Shown piece by piece: positions 54,408 through 54,501 of a DNA stretch of 54,501 bases; the stretch's first letter is position 1, and each line of letters begins with the position of its first letter. The notes beneath the pieces are model-generated. The model did no database searches, was not told where the DNA came from, and worked only from the letters and a program-made list of their open reading frames with translations. The stretch covers positions 910,808 through 965,308 of the forward strand of contig NZ_CP024636.1 in assembly GCF_009728735.1 (NCBI RefSeq), read 5' to 3'. This DNA is from Pantoea phytobeneficialis (GTDB lineage: Bacteria > Pseudomonadota > Gammaproteobacteria > Enterobacterales > Enterobacteriaceae). The translations under genes were made by a program, and so were the position numbers.

Positions 54408-54501
54408 TTCCCTGGTCCTGTGTTGCCCTTTTATCCGTCAGCGGGGGAGTCTACTTTTTAATCGGTAGTGAGTAAATCAGCAAAAATCATTTGATGCAGG
54501 G
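54101..54501. repeat. PAAR-head repeat, copy B (runs off the window)
   Basis: Near-identical partner of 52357-52757, including the 94-bp upstream region up to the last base of the window. Homology ends sharply near codon 103, where the toxin C-termini diverge. Confidence 0.9.

Noticed and set aside
50124..54501. Prophage or integrative island at tRNA-Thr
   Set aside because: The position and AT-rich DNA suggest an integration site, but no integrase, phage gene or duplicated tRNA 3' end is visible in the window.

Overview
ORGANISM. The backbone matches the Escherichia coli interval from rrnH to thrW gene for gene: rRNA end, tRNA-Asp, dkgB, yafC, yafD, mltD, gloB, yafS, rnhA, dnaQ, tRNA-Asp, then yafV, fadE, gmhA, yafJ, yafK, dinB, pepD, gpt, frsA, crl, phoE, proB, proA and tRNA-Thr(CGU). 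This is an enterobacterial chromosome. The sequence divergence and the dispersed palindromic repeats suggest an Erwiniaceae (Pantoea-like) genome rather than E. coli or Klebsiella. That placement is an inference.

LAYOUT. 1-443: 3' end of 23S, 5S rRNA, tRNA-Asp. 614-8859: conserved housekeeping block. 8994-9070: second, identical tRNA-Asp. 9161-24209: a purine-ring (ureide) nitrogen-scavenging island. It holds an NCS1 permease, hpxSAB, hpxWXYZ, an RpiR-type regulator, and one operon with an ABC transporter, hpxJ, hpxK, hpxQ and hpxT. 24385-30748: omega-amidase plus a methionine-salvage set (mtnE, mtnB, mtnC, mtnD, mtnA, mtnK) with MetJ-type operators in both divergent promoters. 30811-36913: fadE to dinB. 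36931-37388: an element carrying ten 41-bp tandem units. 37395-40993: ribose-type sugar ABC transporter. 41254-49039: pepD to proA. 49193-49741: two DUF1471 secreted peptides. 50124-50199: tRNA-Thr. 50200-54501: an AT-rich array of PAAR-headed polymorphic toxins with immunity genes and decayed modules, running off the window end.

HOW IT WORKS TOGETHER. The hpx genes cover 5-hydroxyisourate to OHCU to S-allantoin to allantoate to ureidoglycine to oxalurate to oxamate to oxalate, releasing nitrogen. The oxidative steps (xanthine dehydrogenase, urate hydroxylase) are not in the window. A near-perfect sigma-54 promoter with an upstream NtrC-type palindrome before the ABC-hpxJKQT operon, and a good sigma-54 match before hpxWXYZ, point to nitrogen-starvation control. 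The mtn genes recycle methylthioadenosine sulfur to methionine. The omega-amidase YafV removes the ketoglutaramate made by a glutamine-dependent final transamination.

MOST NOVEL REGION. At 50385-54501 two toxin genes share a nearly identical PAAR head (at least 400 bp of near-identical DNA) but have unrelated C-termini. Each is followed by its own putative immunity gene. Downstream lie a headless toxin tail and a frameshifted immunity gene, and a further fossil immunity tail sits between the two modules.
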